From Ktedonobacter sp. SOSP1-85 (lineage in GTDB: Bacteria > Chloroflexota > Ktedonobacteria > Ktedonobacterales > Ktedonobacteraceae), in assembly GCF_016587415.1 (NCBI RefSeq), contig NZ_BNJI01000001.1, positions 124,001-188,000 on the forward strand: a stretch of 64,000 nt of DNA, in the 5' to 3' direction. Below are positions 54,238-63,718 of this stretch, piece after piece (the first letter of the stretch is position 1; each line of letters starts with the position of its first letter). The notes beneath the pieces were generated by a model that saw nothing but the letters and a program-made list of their open reading frames with translations, did no database searches and had not been told where the DNA came from. The position numbers were made by a program, and so were the translations under genes.

Positions 54238-55248
54238 CTAGGCGATGTGGGGAAAGGTACGGCTCAACGAGGGCGGTAAACCAAAGCGTCTTTGCCAGAG
54301 CCGGCGAAAATGCCGCACGTCCTCAAATCCACATTGTAGTGCGACATCCTCGACACGGAGGGTGGGATTCGCGAGCAACGTCGCTGCCAGTTCCAGACGC
54401 AGTCGTTGATGATATTGAATCGGGGTCAGCCCTGTGGCCTCCTTAAAAGCACGATTCAATTCCCGAGAACTGACCTTGGCAATGGTGGCCAACTCCTTAA
54501 GCGAAACATGCTCCGCCACATGACTAATCAGGTAATCTTGCACGCGGTGAACGCCCGCATGGAGATGAGTACGATATTCCAGATAGATGCTCCGTTGCGG
54601 CTCGCACCCATTGCGCCGCATATACACCACCAGATGGCGCGCAACCTGGGCTGCAAACATCGGCCCCTGGGCATGTTCCAGAAATGCCAGCGCCAGATCA
54701 ATACCAGAGGCAATTCCAGCACTGGTGGTAATCGTCCCATCATGGGCAAACAATACATTCTCGAGCACTCGCGCGCGAGGGAAGCGTGCTTGTAGTACTT
54801 CCACCAACGCCCAATGGGTCGTACAACGTCGGCCATCGAGTAGCCCTGCTTCTCCTAGAGTAAAGGCACCTGTACAGATGGATGCGATGTGCGCTCCAGC
54901 CTGAGAAGCGGAACGAAGCCAATCGCACGTCTCCTGATCGGGCAGAGCCGCTTCTAAGGAAAAGGATTCCCGCTCCATTCCTGGCACGATGATCAAATCC
55001 CCCCTCGTGATAGAAGCAAGAGGGGTAAGGTGGGCGATAACCATCCCCTGTGCGCTTTCCTGTATCGCCTGGGGGGAACAATAGTGCAACGTATAAGGCG
55101 CTCCTGCTCGGAGAGCAGTATCAAACACCTGCGCAGGACCTGCCAGGTCAAGCAAATGCACATGAGGGGGCACAAAAAACACAATGCGCCGCACTCTGTT
55201 GTCAGTTGACCCCAGTGGGCTTTGATTCTGAACGTGCATCATCTCCAT
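54238..55248 (-). CDS. GlxA-type AraC transcription regulator (DJ-1/PfpI plus HTH)
   Basis: 336 residues. N-terminal DJ-1/PfpI-like domain (VFFVPPHVHLLDLAGPAQVF; the nucleophile-elbow region ICTGAFTLGEAGLLDG with Cys) and a C-terminal AraC HTH (ELATIAKVSSRELNRAFKEA; GLTPIQYHQRLRLELA; QCGFEDVRHFRRLWQRRFG). Such proteins regulate catabolic genes, for example glycine-betaine or cholesterol pathways; here no target is adjacent. Start ATG at 55248 with GAAGGGAG just before it. Intact. Confidence 0.9.
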   Translation of the reverse strand: MEMMHVQNQSPLGSTDNRVRRIVFFVPPHVHLLDLAGPAQVFDTALRAGAPYTLHYCSPQAIQESAQGMVIAHLTPLASITRGDLIIVPGMERESFSLEAALPDQETCDWLRSASQAGAHIASICTGAFTLGEAGLLDGRRCTTHWALVEVLQARFPRARVLENVLFAHDGTITTSAGIASGIDLALAFLEHAQGPMFAAQVARHLVVYMRRNGCEPQRSIYLEYRTHLHAGVHRVQDYLISHVAEHVSLKELATIAKVSSRELNRAFKEATGLTPIQYHQRLRLELAATLLANPTLRVEDVALQCGFEDVRHFRRLWQRRFGLPPSLSRTFPHIA

Positions 55249-55567
55249 ATCTCCCTTCCACGGAGATACACCACGAGGAAAACATGTCTACATCAGCCCT
55301 CCCTTGAGAGGGGATGAACCGAGTATATACCGTAGCCAGGGGCTTTGCTAGGGGCAAATTCTGCAAAAAAAAGGACGGATCTCGCCAGAAGCGACAGATG
55401 GCGGAAAGGGTTGCAGAGCCAAATGCTGGCACTTCGGGAATCGTCTCCTCTTCATCCTCAGCATTATCATCTGGTGATACACCCATTCCTCGTTCCAGAT
55501 AACGCTCCCAGGCCCTGGCATGTCCAAACGCCTCTTCCACGACTTTCGTAGGGACGAGAATGAGCAT
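55202..55567 (-). CDS. Unrecognised 121-codon ORF, low confidence
   Basis: Reads MLILVPTKVVEEAFGHARAW, an acidic stretch (DDNAEDEEETIPE) and FWRDPSFFLQNLPLAKPLA. Codon choice near its start looks coding and its 3' end overlaps the AraC gene start by 47 bp. I know no relatives; it may be a relic or may not be translated. Confidence 0.3.
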   Translation of the reverse strand: MLILVPTKVVEEAFGHARAWERYLERGMGVSPDDNAEDEEETIPEVPAFGSATLSAICRFWRDPSFFLQNLPLAKPLATVYTRFIPSQGRADVDMFSSWCISVEGRYGDDARSESKPTGVN

Positions 55568-55640
55568 GGTTAGGTAGTGGTCAAAGTGGGAATGATGTGA
55601 TAGAGTAGAAAGGCCATCAATTTCAAGGATGAGGATTTTT

Positions 55641-55853
55641 ATGGTAACGATCGCACTCCATTGTACACATTGTCGGAGCGAGGCGCTAGTGCGTAATGGG
55701 CGAGTTCCCAACAGCAAACAAAAATACCTCTGCCGAGTGTGTCATCGGCAAAGTCGGGAAGATCCAACCTCCAATGGTTACCCCGAGGAACGTCGCGAGG
55801 AGATTTTACGGGCCTACGAAGAACGTAGTAGGGGTCAGCGCATCCAAACCTGA
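55641..55853 (+). pseudogene. IS1-like InsA fragment
   Basis: About 70 codons with the zinc-ribbon of an IS1 InsA/transposase N-terminus: HCTHCRSEALVRNGRVP and KYLCRVCHRQS, then EERREEILRAYEERS. The frame ends early, without the HTH end and without InsB. A remnant. Confidence 0.7.
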
Positions 55854-56130
55854 AAACTGTACGCTAAGCAGATTCCGCCTCTCACCTGGTAAATAAGAAC
55901 TTCTATGTCAAGCCCTAAAAACTCATCAAGAAGAAAAGGTGGCGTGAAGACATGAAGCAGGGAAAAGCAGGAGTTCTTTTAATTGAGCATGAGGAAGCAT
56001 ATCATGCGTCGGTGTGATGCAAGGCTGCTCTCGCTTCCCTTAATCCCGCGCCGCTTGCATGATCTGAGAAGGGTATGTTCAGTTCAAGGTCAGAAAAGAG
56101 GCGGTTTAACCTCGTCAAAGACAAGCCCTT
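55854..56130. other. Gap before the IS110 element
   Basis: About 280 bp with no gene; presumably one end of the IS110-type element. IS110 elements lack terminal inverted repeats, so the border is not visible. Confidence 0.35.
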
Positions 56131-56457
56131 CTAAGCAGCCCTGGGAGCATGATGCACTCGAGCAGCTTCAAAGATTTCCCGTTGGTAGGCTTCGCCTCGT
56201 TGCCATATGGCAAACACGATACGTACCCAAATGTTTGCCAAAGCACGTAGAGCCATGCTATGGCTCTTTCCTTGCTTGCGCTTCCGCTCGTAGTAATCCT
56301 TGGCCCATGCTTCTTGCTGGGTACTTTGCCAGGCAAATTGATAGTGACCTTGACCCGTTTTCGTAGAGCCTTCACCGATTGGAGCTGAGAGGATGGAAGA
56401 CGTTTCTACGTTACGTAACGTTAACGTTTCTATTCTATTATGATAAATAGTAATACG

Positions 56458-57336
56458 TCAAACGTTACGTAACGTTTGCTGGTTTCCACATTGTTCGTAC
56501 ATGAGTGGACTCACATAGCCGAGAGTCGAATGGCGTCTTTGCCGATTATAGTAGACTTCCAGGTACTCAAAGAGCGCGCATCTGGCTTGTTCATGAGAGG
56601 GATAGACGGTACTGCCTACACATTCCTCTTTGAGTGAAACGAAAAAGGATTCCATCACGGCATTATCCCAACAATTGCCTTTGCGGGACATGCTGACCAC
56701 CATGCCAAGTAGTTCAAGTTGCTGACGGTAGGCGTGGCTCGTGTACTGGCAACCTCGATCACTGTGATGCAGCAATCCTGCTGGAGGACGACGTCGGGCC
56801 ACAGCCATCTTCAAAGCACTTTCCACCAACGTTTCATCGCAGCTGGTTGACATGGACCATCCCACGACTGCGCGCGAATACACGTCCAGGATCACGGCAA
56901 GATAGAGCCATCCTTGTACTGTCGGGATATACGTGATATCGGTCACCCATTTTTTGTTGGGCTCTGTGGCCGTAAACGCTCGATGTAAGACATTGGGGGC
57001 CACTGGGTGAGAAGTATCTCGGCGGGTGGTCAGCATCCGGCGCTGTTTGCGCCTGGCGCTCATGTCCGCCTCTCGCATCAGCCTGGCCACTCGTTTGCGA
57101 GAAGTTCTTCGCCCTTGATCTCTCAGCTCACGATGGATGCGCGGACTTCCATACCTGCTTCGATGGGTGACAAAGACCTGCCGAATCTCTTGAGTAAGCT
57201 GAGCATCTTCTCGTTTGTGCTGACAGGTAGGACGCTTGCGCCAAGCATACAAGCCGCTTTCCGAGACTCCAAGCACGTTGCACAGAACGACGATGGGGAA
57301 TTCATGCTTCTGTTGTTCAATGAACTGATATTTCAT
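56458..57336 (-). CDS. IS3-family transposase OrfB
   Basis: 292 residues: HTH_21-like head (VLGVSESGLYAWRKRP), then the rve integrase core with WVTDITYIPTVQGWLYLAVI (first Asp), LLHHSDRGCQYTSHAYRQQL (second Asp) and SFFVSLKEECVGSTVYPSHE (Glu), plus the end YNRQRRHSTLGYVSP. It overlaps orfA by 4 bp, and an A-run (near 57364-57370) in the overlap region could support a -1 frameshift producing an OrfAB fusion. Intact. Confidence 0.93.
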   Translation of the reverse strand: MKYQFIEQQKHEFPIVVLCNVLGVSESGLYAWRKRPTCQHKREDAQLTQEIRQVFVTHRSRYGSPRIHRELRDQGRRTSRKRVARLMREADMSARRKQRRMLTTRRDTSHPVAPNVLHRAFTATEPNKKWVTDITYIPTVQGWLYLAVILDVYSRAVVGWSMSTSCDETLVESALKMAVARRRPPAGLLHHSDRGCQYTSHAYRQQLELLGMVVSMSRKGNCWDNAVMESFFVSLKEECVGSTVYPSHEQARCALFEYLEVYYNRQRRHSTLGYVSPLMYEQCGNQQTLRNV

Positions 57337-57629
57337 TTGGAATCCCGCGAGAAGATGCTCACTACTTTTTTTAGGATATCACGCTCCTGTTGGACTCTTT
57401 CCAGTTCACGTTTGAGTCGGCGATTTTCCTCCTCTAATGGGGTCTGGTGCCCACTGCCTGGAAACGCTTCTTTACCGTGCTGCGCTAGTTCCTTACGCCA
57501 TTGGTGAATGGACGTGTCTGAGATCCCCAGCTCTCTGGCTACCTGGGCAATGGGCTTCCCTGAAGTTTGGGCCAGCCGCACGGCCTCCTCTTTGAATTCT
57601 CGTGTGTAGACTTTTTGGACCTTTGCCAT
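57333..57629 (-). CDS. IS3-family OrfA (helix-turn-helix, leucine zipper)
   Basis: 98 residues from the ATG at 57629, preceded by GGAAGGGG. HTH segment AQVARELGISDTSIHQWRKE binds the element ends; the coiled coil EEENRRLKRELERVQQERDI mediates multimerisation. A longer reading frame upstream has no start site. Ends KKVVSIFSRDSK; overlaps orfB. Confidence 0.92.
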   Translation of the reverse strand: MAKVQKVYTREFKEEAVRLAQTSGKPIAQVARELGISDTSIHQWRKELAQHGKEAFPGSGHQTPLEEENRRLKRELERVQQERDILKKVVSIFSRDSK

Positions 57630-58694
57630 GATGATCCCCTTCCTGATTTTGATCGAGTATATCTCAGCTTTGGGGACTCTATCAAATCGGGGCAGGATCA
57701 TAGAAAGCGTTCCGAAGCGGCTTGATACAAGCAAACCGCTGATGGACTTTGGCGTAGTTGCCACTCTCAAAGGGTACTGGCGAGGTTCCAGCTAGCGCCT
57801 GGATATTGTTTGGGTTGGTGTACCGCTTGCGATCATCTCCCCATTCCGCCAGCAAACGAGGTGCCAACCGTTTGCCAGCTCCGGGGAGACTTTCAAAGAT
57901 CTGGCTGTCTGGGTGTGTCAAAAAAAGCTGCACAATCTCCTTCTCGTAAGCCGCAATTTGCTCCACCAAAGGGAGCAGTTGTGCTACCAGAGCTAGCAGC
58001 AAGCGGGACTTCGTTTTAATGGTGATCGAATCCGCTTGAAGACTGGGTTGGCGAAGGGCTTCAAAGATGTTAGCCGCCACCTTCTTGTACATTGGATGAC
58101 ACGCCTGCTTGAGGGCAGCGCAGAGCTCTTCTTCCGTCGCCGTCTGAGCGGCTTGGAGTGTAGGATAGGTCTGCAAAAAAGCCAACGTCGTCTTTTGCTG
58201 AAGCTTGGTGAACAACGTCAAGGCTACGGGGTAGTAGGCTTTGAGGCAAGCCGTCAGTTGATTGACCAGGCGGGTTTGCATCTGGATCAAGGTGTCTTGA
58301 TCACGCGTCAAGGCTTTTAGTTCAGCAATAATCGGGCTATCGGGTTCCAATCGCCGCAGATCCTCCAACTCAGAGCGACCATGTTTGGCCAGCAAGTAGG
58401 CATCAATCAGATCGGTCTTGGCTCGAGAGGCCACGCGTTTGCGATCAATGGTTTTTGGATTGACAGGATAGAGAGGGACTCCCGCCTCCAACAAAGCGGT
58501 GATGAGCAGACCATGCTTGGTTTCGATGATACAGGCGATTTGATCGAGTGGTGCAATTTCACGCAAGAAGTTCACCAACTTCGTCACCCCTTGGGGGTAT
58601 GCGCGATGCGAAGCTGGGCGACTTTATGGGCCGCTGCGTCAATCACAACGACGTCATGGTGATTATCAGCCCAGTCGATGCCGGCAAACCACAT

Positions 58695-59196
58695 ATGGAG
58701 AATCCTTTCTTTCTCGGCAAGACATTCCTGGAGGATGCGTGTCCTTATACTTGGCGCTCGAAGCGCGTCCTTCCAATCATCATTGGTGTCCAGGAACATG
58801 CCTGGGAAGCTCATTCTTATTTTATCGGTCGAGCCGAGTGGCGAAAATGCGCTTTCCCAAGCAAGTCCAGCCTAGCAAGTTGACTCACTTCCTAGTGCCC
58901 TCAGTAGGAGGGCCTCGTCTCAAGTTTACCGTATAAGGTGAAGAGTGATCAGGTTTTCGGGCAACGCGTGATCAATCGGCGTGAAGAGTGAGCACTGCTA
59001 ATCTGTCGACAAGGAGTATGGCTCCAGAAGCAGTGTCTCACTCTTCATTGTTGTAAATGGTACATGGCCCGAAACGGAGACCTCTTTTCAAATCCTCCTG
59101 TGCTTTTTGGCAAGACAAAACCGTTCTTAAGAAGAGAAAGAGATTGAGATGTTGACTGTTTTTCTGTCGAAGACTATCTTCAGAACGGAGAGAAAA
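58695..59196. other. Region left of the membrane protein with repeats
   Basis: No supported gene; includes the first copy of the 44-bp inverted repeat (59001-59044) and, before it, GAAGAGTGATCAGGTTTT, repeated in the same direction at 59857. The IS110 upstream border probably lies in it. Confidence 0.5.
59001..59044 (+). repeat. 44-bp inverted repeat, left copy
   Basis: Perfect 44-bp match (starts ATCTGTCGACAAGGAGTAT) to the reverse complement of 59798-59841. The two enclose 753 bp with one gene. Confidence 0.9.
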
Positions 59197-59736
59197 ATGT
59201 CGCGACCTATGAGGAAGCCACAAATAACTCCTGAGCGTCGTAGATTGGTACACTCACTGAGACGCTTGCCTACAATAATACAAGTGTTCGCCCGTCTGGC
59301 TGTTGCGTTCACTTGTGGCCTCCTTCTTGCTTTTTTTGTGACACATGTAGATATGCTCCCCTCTCCGTTTGCACAGTTTATTACTTCTGCGCTTCTCAAT
59401 TCTTCCCTTCTTCCCCTCTTTCCACTTTATCTGGGTGTGTTCGTTCCATTTACTATACAGAGACGAAATAAACTCCTGATCCCCCTCTCAATCGGGACAG
59501 GATTATGTGTAATCGCAGGGATCTATGCATATTATCTTCCTCTTGCCTCCCAGGCTGATGCAATGTCAAATGGTCAGTGTGGTGTGCCCAGTGCGTATTG
59601 CCGGGGACAGTTCAGAGTTGCCCTGATCAACATCTTTCTCTGCTATGGGGTCGCCCTCGTCCTTTTGAGTGCAAATCTCACCAGTTTCATGCTCCAACGG
59701 AACCTCAAGAAGCGAGGAGCCCCCGTCTCCTCATGA
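59197..59736 (+). CDS. Small membrane protein between 44-bp inverted repeats
   Basis: 179 residues from the ATG at 59197 (GGAGAG upstream); a longer start at 59149 is possible. Basic head (MSRPMRKPQITPERRR), then about four hydrophobic segments (VFARLAVAFTCGLLLAFFV; LLPLFPLYLGVFVPFTI; LIPLSIGTGLCVIAGIYAYY; ALINIFLCYGVALVLLSANL) and a basic tail. I recognise no family. A DUF2798-like protein of two to four TM helices would look similar, but this is only a guess. Intact, on the plus strand. Confidence 0.7.
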   Translation: MSRPMRKPQITPERRRLVHSLRRLPTIIQVFARLAVAFTCGLLLAFFVTHVDMLPSPFAQFITSALLNSSLLPLFPLYLGVFVPFTIQRRNKLLIPLSIGTGLCVIAGIYAYYLPLASQADAMSNGQCGVPSAYCRGQFRVALINIFLCYGVALVLLSANLTSFMLQRNLKKRGAPVSS

Positions 59737-59797
59737 ATCTTGAAAAGAGCCGGGGCGAACATTTTCCATCCATGCTCCTGTGAATTGACACCCTTTG

Positions 59798-59841
59798 AGA
59801 GTGAGACACTGCTTCTGGAGCCATACTCCTTGTCGACAGAT
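59798..59841 (-). repeat. 44-bp inverted repeat, right copy
   Basis: Reverse complement of 59001-59044, perfect over 44 bp. It lies 61 bp after the membrane-protein stop. Confidence 0.9.
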
Positions 59842-60723
59842 GGTAGTAAAAGCGAAGAGTGGTCAGATTTTGGGTCTTGCTCAATTTCAGTGTTTAAGCT
59901 CATAAACAATTGAAAAGAAAGAGCTTGGGTGGCTTCTGCCGTGATCTTTTGCTGTGTTTTTCCACCGAAAGTGATATTGGTGGCGAAGTCCTCCCAGCCA
60001 CATGAACGTGGCTTGGTAAGAACATTCTCTGAATCGGAATGTGTGAAAGACGTTTACATCTTCCACTGATATGCACGATATTTTAACATCTGCACGATAT
60101 GCCAGGCATAATGTCGCTCCTCCACTTGGAGGGCTTCGCCAGATGCTTCATGCTTGGCTGAAGCATCTGGCGTATCGGACTTCGCCACCAGTATCTTCTG
60201 AGGTCGCACCTCATTGGGAGTGGTGCGTCCACGACGCATGACGTTTCGAAAGTGACCAAGACCCATTTTTGAGGCGAAACATGGAAAATCAGCGCGGATG
60301 TTGAGCAGCACAACTATTGGTTACTTGAGAAACCGCCTCTGGAGTGGATCGTTGTGCACCGTTTTTGTAAATTCACGGCAAAATGGTTCGTCTCATGTTG
60401 AGGGAGGGCCAGGATAGGTGGAAAAATCGCTCATAGTGATAGACCACGTCCACGTATCCTACCCTCCCTCGTGTATAGTAATAGTAAATGGCTCATAATG
60501 TAATCCTGCAGATAAGAGCTCGACGCAGAGCGAGTGGATGTGTCCTGCATGCGGATCAACGCCTGACTGGGGTAAGCGGGAGGGCAAGGCCAAGTGACTC
60601 CCTCCCACCGCTACGATGGTTTTCCCTATGATAGCACGTGTGCTGACCAATAAAAGGGAATATCGTATGTGAAGGAGGCGACCAGCGGACCAGTCCTCAT
60701 CTCATGAAGGAATGGAAATCATC
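59842..60723. other. Long intergenic stretch with two dyads
   Basis: No convincing gene. Two inverted repeats: arms CGCCAGATGCTTCA (60131-60166, perfect) and an imperfect GAGGGAGGG-type pair at about 60399-60475. A weak minus-strand frame at 60054-60311 covers the first dyad and has no known motif. Confidence 0.4.
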
Positions 60724-61440
60724 ATGGCTGGAGTATCTCATCCGGCGGAAATAACAATCGCCCTTGTCCACGGTGCCTTCGTGGACGGGTCCGGTTGGGA
60801 GGGCGTCTATAAGATCCTGAAGAAGGACGGCTGCCCTGTCGCCATCGTCCAGAATCCAACGATCTCGCTGGCCGACGATGTCGCCGCCACCAAACGCATT
60901 GTTCACGCGCAGATCGGCCCGGTGATTCTCGTCGGCCACTCCTACGCAGGAGCGGTGATCACCGAAGCTGGCAACGATCCACAGGTCGTGGGACTTGTGT
61001 ATATCGCAGCCTTTGCCCCCGACACGGGCGAGTCCGTGTCCACACTTCTTAAAGATGCCCAGCCTGGCACGCCTGCATCCTCAATACTTCCACCCCAAGA
61101 TGGCTATCTGTACCAAGACAAGGCCCGGTTCCCTGCCTCGTTTGGGGCTGACATGGACGAAGAAAAGGCCGTCTTCATGGCCGATTCGCAGGTCCCGTGG
61201 GGCGAGGAGGCGCTAAACGGTATGATCAGCGAGCCAGCGTGGAAGAGCAGGCCGAGCTGGTACCTGGTCGCCACAGATGACAAGATGATCCCACCGCCAG
61301 TCCAGCGTTTCATGTCCAAGCGCGCAGGTTCGACCGTCGTCGAGGTAGCGGGCAGTCACGCAATCTACATCTCGCAGCCACATGCGGTGGCTGAGCTCAT
61401 CAAAAAAGCCGTGCAAGGAGTTAAGGGGTCGGTGATCTAA
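60724..61440 (+). CDS. Alpha/beta hydrolase
   Basis: 238 residues. The nucleophile elbow GHSYAG (Ser), the oxyanion region VHGAFVDGSGW, and the terminal His in AGSHAIYISQPHAVA; the acid is probably the Asp of WYLVATDDKMIPP. Such small serine hydrolases are esterases or lactonases; the substrate is unknown. Start at 60724, where AAGGAATGG lies upstream; the preceding in-frame ATG 12 nt earlier is an alternative. Intact, and not in an obvious operon. Confidence 0.88.
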   Translation: MAGVSHPAEITIALVHGAFVDGSGWEGVYKILKKDGCPVAIVQNPTISLADDVAATKRIVHAQIGPVILVGHSYAGAVITEAGNDPQVVGLVYIAAFAPDTGESVSTLLKDAQPGTPASSILPPQDGYLYQDKARFPASFGADMDEEKAVFMADSQVPWGEEALNGMISEPAWKSRPSWYLVATDDKMIPPPVQRFMSKRAGSTVVEVAGSHAIYISQPHAVAELIKKAVQGVKGSVI

Positions 61441-61575
61441 GCTGCCATCGAATTTACAATATGGGTGTGCAACAGGTCGCTTCTGGCGCGACTTCACTTT
61501 GAAAGAGCCGGTTGATTCCTAACATTCGCACCGAATTCTCGTGTTTCGGCTCAAATATCGTCGAACATTCGATCC

Positions 61576-61821
61576 GCAGTTGCGACAGGTTTGCGAGCCG
61601 CAGAGGGGAAGAATCTGCTGATCATCGATGCCAGCCTTGCCCGTCAGTGTCTCGAGGCAGGGCTGATTGACGAGATCCTCGTGCATGTAGCGCCCATCTT
61701 GCTCGGTGATGGTGTCCGCTTCTTTGCCCGAAAGGCGGGCGAACAGGTTGCCTTAGAGACGATAGCCGTCTCACAAGCAGAGCAACTGGCCAACCTGCGT
61801 TTCCGCGTGAGAAAGGCATGA
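61576..61821 (+). pseudogene. C-terminal remnant of a RibD/dihydrofolate-reductase-like protein
   Basis: About 80 codons: LLIIDASLARQCLEAGLIDE, then LVHVAPILLGDGVRFF and ending NLRFRVRKA. It is the last third of a RibD_C/DHFR-like (YyaP/YwjB) protein. No N-terminal nucleotide-binding part exists upstream. Confidence 0.65.
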
Positions 61822-62140
61822 ACAGAAGCAACAGATGGGGGATGAACGCACCTCTCCGGCCAAGGGCACGTTCGCCATAGAGAGACCAGTTCCAAAACCT
61901 GGCATAGCAAAATGGCTCCGTACCTTCCATAGAAAATGGCCCTTGTAGGAAGATTCTATAATTTTGCCAGGGAAAGCACTTCGGAGCCACATGCAGGTAC
62001 GTATCCATTCAGAAGCTCCCCTTTAGCTCAAGACTTCTCGGCGTCTGCGGCATTTCGTTGGGTCATGTGTCGGTCTTGCTGGAGAGATCAGCCTGGAAAT
62101 GCGCTGGAAGAATGAGGAAGAACAAGGAGACATGGAAGAG
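61822..62140. other. Intergenic region
   Basis: About 320 bp, promoter of the quinone reductase gene; no specific motif identified. Confidence 0.35.
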
Positions 62141-63088
62141 ATGAAAGCTATTCGCCTCTATGGTCAGAGCGGACCCGATCAATGTGTGTTCGAAGATGCA
62201 CCGCAACCTCAGCCAGGAGTAGGAGAAGTCCTGATTCGTGTCCATGCGACAAGTGTGATGTGGCAGGAACCTACCTGGTCAGAAACCTGGAAAACACCGG
62301 CTGGTATCGAACGTCAGCATCCCATACCAGGTCATGATGTTTCTGGTGAGGTCGTTGAAGTAGGATCCGACGTCACTGGTGTGGCTGTAGGAGAGGCTAT
62401 CTATGCGCTCACCGAATTTTGGCGGGATGGCGCGGCTGCGGAGTACACTGTCGCACGCGCGACTGATGTGGCGCCCAAGCCACGAACCCTTGAGCACATC
62501 CAGGCAGCCGGAGTCCCCCTGGTTGGACTGACAGCCTGGCAAGCGCTTTTTGAACACGCAGGGCTGACCAGTGGGCAATCTCTTCTCATTCATGGTGCCG
62601 CTGGTGGCGTGGGAAGCATGGCGGTTCAAATGGCAAAGTGGGCTGGTGCCACTGTAATCGCGACAGCCTCTGCACGCAATCATGCATTCCTCCGCACGTT
62701 GGGAGCCGATGAGATCATTGATTATACCACCACGCGTTTCGAGGATGTGGTGCGTGATGTTGATATGGTGCTTGATACCATAGGCGGTGAGACAGTAGCT
62801 CGCTCCTGGCGCGTCGTCAAGAAGGGCGGACTGCTCCTGAGTGTGTTTAGCCCCCCATCCCAAGAGCAGGCAGCCGCCTTTGGTGTGCGTGCGTTCTTTT
62901 TTGTCGTCAAGCCCAATCGAGAACAGCTCATAGACATCGGGGACCTGATAGATACAGGCCAGCTCCGGCCAATCACCGAGCGGGTCTTCCCGCTCTCAGA
63001 GGCATCCCAGGCGTTTGAGCAGGCCCTACAAGGGCACACGCGCGGAAAAATCATTTTGCGCGTAGAGGACGAGGAAAGGAGGAGATGA
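62141..63088 (+). CDS. NADP-dependent quinone oxidoreductase-like protein (zinc-less MDR)
   Basis: About 315 residues. GroES-like catalytic domain (MKAIRLYGQSG; HDVSGEVVEVGSDVTGVAV), then the Rossmann cofactor domain with LLIHGAAGGVGSMAVQMA and GADEIIDYTT, and the family end FEQALQGHTRGKIILRV. It lacks the structural zinc-site Cys set, as in QOR/Zta1-like enzymes that reduce quinones or enones with NADPH. Two Mets near the start (62132, 62141); AAGGAG lies a little too close to the first. Its stop overlaps the next gene's start by four bases (ATGA), so they are translationally coupled. Confidence 0.88.
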   Translation: MKAIRLYGQSGPDQCVFEDAPQPQPGVGEVLIRVHATSVMWQEPTWSETWKTPAGIERQHPIPGHDVSGEVVEVGSDVTGVAVGEAIYALTEFWRDGAAAEYTVARATDVAPKPRTLEHIQAAGVPLVGLTAWQALFEHAGLTSGQSLLIHGAAGGVGSMAVQMAKWAGATVIATASARNHAFLRTLGADEIIDYTTTRFEDVVRDVDMVLDTIGGETVARSWRVVKKGGLLLSVFSPPSQEQAAAFGVRAFFFVVKPNREQLIDIGDLIDTGQLRPITERVFPLSEASQAFEQALQGHTRGKIILRVEDEERRR

Positions 63089-63393
63089 CCATGATGCTGG
63101 TGACAGGCACAACGAGTGCTGTTGGGAATGCCGTCCTGAAAGAACTCTTGGCACGGAAGATCCCAGTGCGTGCCTTCGTGCGTAAACCATCTGTTGCTGA
63201 AAAGCTGGAGGCGCAGGGCGTAGAAACATTTGTAGGAGATATGACAGCGCGAGAAAGCGTCCATAAAGCGCTTCAGGGAATCGAGCGCGTCTCTCTTCTT
63301 TCCCCCGTCACTGCGCATCTCTTGGCGACCGAGCAGCTATGGGCTGAGGAAGCCAGAAAAGCTGGTGTACACTACCTCGTCAAACAGGAATAA
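63085..63393 (+). pseudogene. Truncated NmrA-like NAD(P)-binding protein
   Basis: About 100 codons: MLVTGTTSAVGNAVLKELLA with the nucleotide-binding loop, then KALQGIERVSLLSPVTAH, then a stop where an IS110-like fragment begins. It keeps only the first Rossmann half. Note that at 36875-35674 the same two gene types occur as a truncated reductase plus an intact NmrA. Confidence 0.8.
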
Positions 63394-63473
63394 GTGCCAC
63401 TCTGATGGCCAACATCATCGATAACCACGGTGTAGTGCTTTTCGCCAGCCCAGTTGATGCCTGCGTACCACAT
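63388..63473 (-). pseudogene. IS110-family transposase N-terminal fragment
   Basis: Minus-strand start MWYAGINWAGEKHYTVVIDD, matching the beginning of IS110 transposases (compare MWFAGIDWADNHHDVVVIDA at 58694). It cuts off the NmrA gene at 63393. Confidence 0.7.
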
Positions 63474-63718
63474 GGGCAGGTTCCTCCTCGAGCAACAAAC
63501 GTTCCTGTCGCCTTTCGGACCCGACAGTTCCTATGAGCAAGCATACCCTTGCTCAAGCCCTCTCGCAAGCCCTCTCGACAGAAGGGCTTGAAAGTAGTCT
63601 CACGTAGAAGGGGGTTCCGCGTCTTCTCACATTTCTCAATGCTGTTTCGAGATATCAGAGCAGGTACGCATCTTCGCCACCAGGGATGGGGACACGTGAA
63701 AGGGAGATTGACCACACG
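63474..63718. other. Gap with IS110-type leader
   Basis: About 245 bp, no gene; probably the upstream end of the IS110 relic and the promoter of the next gene. Confidence 0.3.

Larger units (their letters stand above)
56345..57700 (-). mobile_element. IS3-family insertion sequence inside the IS110 gene
   Basis: 1,356 bp, ends TGACCTTGACCCGTTTT (left) and, in reverse complement, TGATCCTGCCCCGATTTG (right), about 26-bp imperfect repeats. A 3-bp target duplication TAG flanks it (56342-56344 and 57701-57703). Both orfA and orfB are intact, so this is a young insertion. Confidence 0.88.
56131..58694 (-). pseudogene. IS110-family transposase, frameshifted and split by an IS3 element
   Basis: Order on the minus strand: N-terminus MWFAGIDWADNHHDVVVIDA (58694) up to a one-base frameshift near 58590; the main part 58587-57703 with the DEDD-type core and LPGAGKRLAPRLLAEWG; then the IS3 insertion; then the end (YQFAWQSTQQEAWAKDYYER, then RALANIWVRIVFAIWQRG, REIFEAARVHH) to 56131. 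Removing the IS3 element joins LRNAFY to QFAWQ exactly. Two lesions make it inactive. Confidence 0.85.

Noticed and set aside
53823..54446. 207-residue plus-strand open frame
   Set aside because: Its second half is antisense to the AraC regulator and the first half has no motif.
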